A stretch of DNA of 64,000 bases, from positions 248,001-312,000 of the forward strand of contig JAGKQI010000054.1 in the NCBI GenBank assembly GCA_018806915.1, given 5' to 3'. Of the stretch, positions 60,724 to 64,000 are shown one piece after another (positions within the stretch are counted from its first letter, which is position 1; the number at the start of each line of letters is the position of its first letter). A program made the translations under genes and the position numbers. The notes below the pieces were generated by a model. That model did no database searches. It was not told the DNA's origin and worked only from the letters and a program-made list of their open reading frames with translations. The DNA is from Phytophthora colocasiae. Its lineage: Eukaryota; Oomycota; Peronosporomycetes; Peronosporales; Peronosporaceae.

Positions 60724-61818
60724 AGCTGCACTTTCGAGTTGGAGTGCGTCAATACGCTGTAGCTTCAACCACGTCACTTTGCATCGGTACATACAGTCGT
60801 TGTGTTTTTTTGACAAGCTTTGAAAGCGCCTCGCGTGACGTCAACGAGGGAATCGCAATGGACAACTTCAAGCTCGAAGACAACTTTACTGCATCGAATT
60901 TCGGCGCTAGTGTCAATCTCGTAAGCGCTTCCGTTTACAAGTGGTGGCGTGGACAATCCCTTTTCGGGTAAATGGCGAAAGACACTAGCCCTGCTTTAGA
61001 CCGGCTCCATGCATGTTCATTCCAGTGCTGCCTCCACTCCGTAAGCAGCAGCGGTTTACTAGTGAATCACGCCGAGATGGTGCGAGCAGCAACTGGTTGA
61101 AGTTGACCCAGTGCCAAACCACTTTGACTTCGCGTCGAATGCACCCCAGACTTTTTGCAGCCGTAGCATGCAGCGGTTATATACAATATCGCTACTTGCT
61201 GGTCCTTGGTGCACATGTAGCTCATTGGCATGCCTTGTCCAGGACAAGACAAGTTGCCCTCCCAACTGGGATAACACGGCTGCGTCGGCAATGCAATGGA
61301 ACCGCAACGGAAAGGTATGCGGTGCAACGATTCCATGAACAGCTTTAACTTCAAGTACCCGTAATACTCAATAGCATGATAGATCGACTATGAAAGGGGA
61401 GCCAAGTTTTGACAAGCATCGTTTCGTCAATTCCTCACTCTGCGAGTCACCTTGAATGACTCACTTGCTTGTGAGAAAGCAAAGCTTCTGCATGGCCATC
61501 CTACATTGATTGAGATGATAGTACAGGCTGGATCATACAGTACCGGTAGTATTACCACGCCAGCACAATGGTGTAGAACAATCTTTCATAAACTTGAGTG
61601 GGAATGCCTTCTTGCACCACCTTCACCACCAGCCTCCAAACAAACCCAGCAAGAAACATAGGTAGAAGGCAAACAATGCAGATATAAAAAGAGGCAATCT
61701 CCATGCAACGATGTTAAACCGAGTCAAAAGGCCGAAACAAATCTACACTCATGAGAGACGCCCGCGCCGAAGGCACAGGGCTGCACCACGCCAGAAGATT
61801 TTGCTCGAGCTAGACGCC
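60724..61818. other. Intergenic, no supported gene
   Basis: About 1.1 kb between the aldehyde dehydrogenase start and the EF-2 stop. Several short frames exist on both strands. One (ATG at 60858, 37 codons, followed by GTAAGC) might be a first exon, but I could not extend it with any confidence. Confidence 0.4.
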
Positions 61819-64000
61819 TTACAGACGGTCGTAGAAACGGTCGAGAGGAGGCACGTCCGGGGACAGACCCTTGCGGACACGCACACCGTTCACCAGCTTG
61901 CCAGACATGTTGCCCACGTCGGTCGGGTCACCGCCAATAGCCTGGTAGTGGTCGAACACGCACTGCGGGAAGGCCTTGCCACCCGTAGCCTGACGCAGGT
62001 CAGCAGTGAAACCGAACGACTCGTTGACAGGCAGGTAAGCCTTCAGCTGCATCATCGGGGTACCGGGGCGCTGCTCCTCAGCGAACACGTGGCCACGACG
62101 GCGAGTCAGCACACCGTACACACCGCCAACGGCGTCCTGGGGGACCTGGATGTCGGCAAGGAAGACCGGCTCCATAAGAGCAGGCTCCGACACAAGCTGG
62201 CAAGCGTACACCACACGACGGGTGGTGGGCAGGATCTGGCCCATACCACGGTGAATAGCATCAGCGTGGAGCACCACATCCAAAAGGTTCACGCGCATGC
62301 CGCGCACGACCTCCTCGCAAAGGACACCGTCCTTGGTGGCCCAGTTGAATCCGCCAAGCACAGACTCCTTGATTTCGTTCAGGTACGACACACCCTTGGT
62401 AGCGTCAACGAACACGTTGGCACCCGTGCCGTCCGGGCCGTAGCCCCAGATCTTACGGGCGTCAGTGACGTCCCAGCCGTGGTTGTCGGCCAGGTAACGA
62501 GCACGAAGTTTGAAGTCGTAACGGGGGGACACCTCGTCCTTGTCCTCCTCGATCTCCTGGGTCAGCTCGTCGCCCAAAGGAGAAGCCTCGCAGAAAAGAC
62601 GGTTGTGCTTGTTAGGCGACTTGGACAGGCACGTCTTGGACGAGTTGCCCGTGATCGTCTCACGGTAGGACACAACGGGCTCCGAGATCTTGACCTCCGT
62701 GCCCATGAACTCCTCCTGCAGATCCTTCAGACAGATCTCAAGGTGGAGCTCACCGGCACCGGCGATAATGTGCTCACCAGACTCCTCCGTGTAACACAGG
62801 ACCATGGGGTCAGACTTGGACAGACGCTTCATGCCTTCCACAAGCTTGGGCAGGTCCGAAGCGGTCTTGGGCTCAACGGCCACACGCACAACGGGCGACA
62901 CGGAGAACTTCATGGTACGGATGGTGTGGCCAGTCTCAGACGTGGTGATCGTACCAGACTTCAGCAGGTACTGGTCAACACCAACAAGGGCGCACGTGTT
63001 ACCGGCCGGAATGTCGGGGGTCTGCTCGACGTAACGGCCCATCATAATGACCGTACGCTGGATGTTCTTGACCCACAGGTCGGTCTTCTTGCCGGGCACG
63101 TAGTTAGGGCCGAGCATGCGGACCTTCTGGCCGGTGGCGATCTTACCGGCGAACACACGGCCGAAGGCGTAGAAACGGCCCTTGTCCGAGGTCGGCACCA
63201 TCTTGGACACGTACATGACCAGAGGTCCGTTGACGTCACACTTGCGGATGGCCTCAGCGCACTCATCGTCCTGGGGACCCTCGTACAGGGTGTCCACACG
63301 GTAACGCTGGGCAGTCACGGGGGACGGCAGGTGCACGACAATCATCTCAAGGACGGCGTCGGCAGCCGGCAGCCAGCGCTGCATGACACGCTTCAGCAGA
63401 GGCTTGCCCGTCAGGTCCTTCTCGTCAGACTTGAGCTCAACGCCCACAGCCTTCATCATCTTCTCGTACTTGGCCTTCTTGTCGTTCATGATGGCGTCGA
63501 ACATCTTGATGATGGGGTCCATGATGAACTGGCAGAAAGCACGCTTGAGGGAGCCCTCGGCGTTGTTCTTGGACGTCCACTTCTTGTTAGCAGCGTCGAA
63601 GTACCAGTCGCCCCACAGCTTCTGCATCATCTTGTCCTCGGCAATACCGAACTTCTTCGAGTAAAGACGAGCGAACTTCTTCAGGGTGAAACCCCACTGG
63701 TGGAGACCCGAACCGAAGGCAACCGTACCCTTCTCAGGGTACACCTGGACATCACCCAGCTTCTCGTCGAAGTAGGTGGCAATGACCACGTTCACCGTCT
63801 CAATAGCACGGGTGAACGACTGGTAGCAGTCCTCAGGCTCAAGGTGCAGCTCAAGAAGAGCACGGTCAACCTTGTTCACCATCAGAACGGGCTTGACACG
63901 CTCACCAATCGACTGACGCAGCACAGTCTCGGTCTGCACGCAGACACCTTCAATGCAGTCCACCACGACCAGAGCACCATCCGTCACACGCAGAGCAGCC
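61819..64000 (-). CDS. Translation elongation factor 2, C-terminal 727 residues (cut by window end)
   Basis: The frame is open to the window edge, where [18 protein letters not shown] shows the end of GTP-binding region G3. The P-loop part lies beyond base 64000. Visible are [10 protein letters not shown] (G4), domain II ([19 protein letters not shown]), domain III ([27 protein letters not shown]), domain IV with the diphthamide loop, and the C-terminal [18 protein letters not shown]-2 moves the ribosome along mRNA. The loop reads [11 protein letters not shown]; the diphthamide His codon is at 62251-62253, and the usual second Gly after HRG is Met (62242-62244). No intron is present in the visible part. 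Confidence 0.95.
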   Translation of the reverse strand, partial: AALRVTDGALVVVDCIEGVCVQTETVLRQSIGERVKPVLMVNKVDRALLELHLEPEDCYQSFTRAIETVNVVIATYFDEKLGDVQVYPEKGTVAFGSGLHQWGFTLKKFARLYSKKFGIAEDKMMQKLWGDWYFDAANKKWTSKNNAEGSLKRAFCQFIMDPIIKMFDAIMNDKKAKYEKMMKAVGVELKSDEKDLTGKPLLKRVMQRWLPAADAVLEMIVVHLPSPVTAQRYRVDTLYEGPQDDECAEAIRKCDVNGPLVMYVSKMVPTSDKGRFYAFGRVFAGKIATGQKVRMLGPNYVPGKKTDLWVKNIQRTVIMMGRYVEQTPDIPAGNTCALVGVDQYLLKSGTITTSETGHTIRTMKFSVSPVVRVAVEPKTASDLPKLVEGMKRLSKSDPMVLCYTEESGEHIIAGAGELHLEICLKDLQEEFMGTEVKISEPVVSYRETITGNSSKTCLSKSPNKHNRLFCEASPLGDELTQEIEEDKDEVSPRYDFKLRARYLADNHGWDVTDARKIWGYGPDGTGANVFVDATKGVSYLNEIKESVLGGFNWATKDGVLCEEVVRGMRVNLLDVVLHADAIHRGMGQILPTTRRVVYACQLVSEPALMEPVFLADIQVPQDAVGGVYGVLTRRRGHVFAEEQRPGTPMMQLKAYLPVNESFGFTADLRQATGGKAFPQCVFDHYQAIGGDPTDVGNMSGKLVNGVRVRKGLSPDVPPLDRFYDRL

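Noticed and set aside
60858..60971. 37-codon plus-strand frame upstream of aldehyde dehydrogenase
   Set aside because: A GTAAGC follows, so it might be a first exon, but no continuing exon with coding character could be found.

Overview
The window comes from a nuclear genome of an oomycete, most likely Phytophthora or a close relative. The evidence is a fungal-type but single-chain fatty acid synthase, short GT-AG introns in compact genes, very short 5' leaders with the oomycete initiator (TCATT-type, often followed by CA(A/T)TTT), a stramenopile EGF-repeat/mastigoneme-type secreted protein, and a multi-domain type III PI 4-kinase. I see no rRNA, tRNA or CRISPR array.

Layout. 1-18.2 kb: two tandem type I fatty acid synthase genes in the same orientation. 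The first is present only as its 3' part (KR-KS-PPT). The second is complete, about 4,094 aa, with AT-ER-DH-MPT-ACP-ACP-KR-KS-PPT. Their 3' halves are a mosaic of near-identical and diverged blocks. 18.3-22.0 kb (minus strand): a folate-biopterin-type transporter, a small two-exon membrane protein, and an eight-exon NAD(P)H-hydrate epimerase. 22.1-32.7 kb: proteasome subunit alpha 1, an ankyrin protein, an OTU/UIM deubiquitinase, a dipeptidyl-peptidase of family S9 (minus), a seven-exon coiled-coil protein (minus), and a secreted EGF-repeat protein. 32.8-33.3 kb: a 442-bp element with 69-bp inverted ends.

33,683-47,314: a 13.6-kb Ty3/gypsy-type LTR retrotransposon with 494-bp LTRs (three differences), target duplication GTGTT, a tRNA-type primer site and a purine tract. 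Besides gag, protease, RT-RNase H, integrase and a degenerate chromodomain it carries two extra genes between pol and the 3' LTR: a 636-aa antisense ORF ending in a basic nuclear-signal-like stretch, and a 403-aa sense ORF with several hydrophobic segments that runs into the LTR. The two extra ORFs are divergent and each has its own initiator-like site. The whole internal region is saturated with a short DNA motif (AACGCT/AACGGT and complements). This element is the most unusual object in the window.

47.5-51.3 kb: a type III phosphatidylinositol 4-kinase with a zinc-finger (FYVE-related) region, starting 231 bp downstream of the LTR. 51.7-53.2 kb: a frameshifted Harbinger-type DDE transposase. 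53.7-64.0 kb: housekeeping genes, namely a zinc-knuckle/RS protein (minus), UDP-glucuronate decarboxylase (plus), a PP2C phosphatase, a BET1-type SNARE, mitochondrial aldehyde dehydrogenase, and elongation factor 2 (all minus; the last is cut by the window end).

Exon boundaries below were built by hand from reading-frame continuity, GT/AG sites and family motifs. No alignment or expression data were available.
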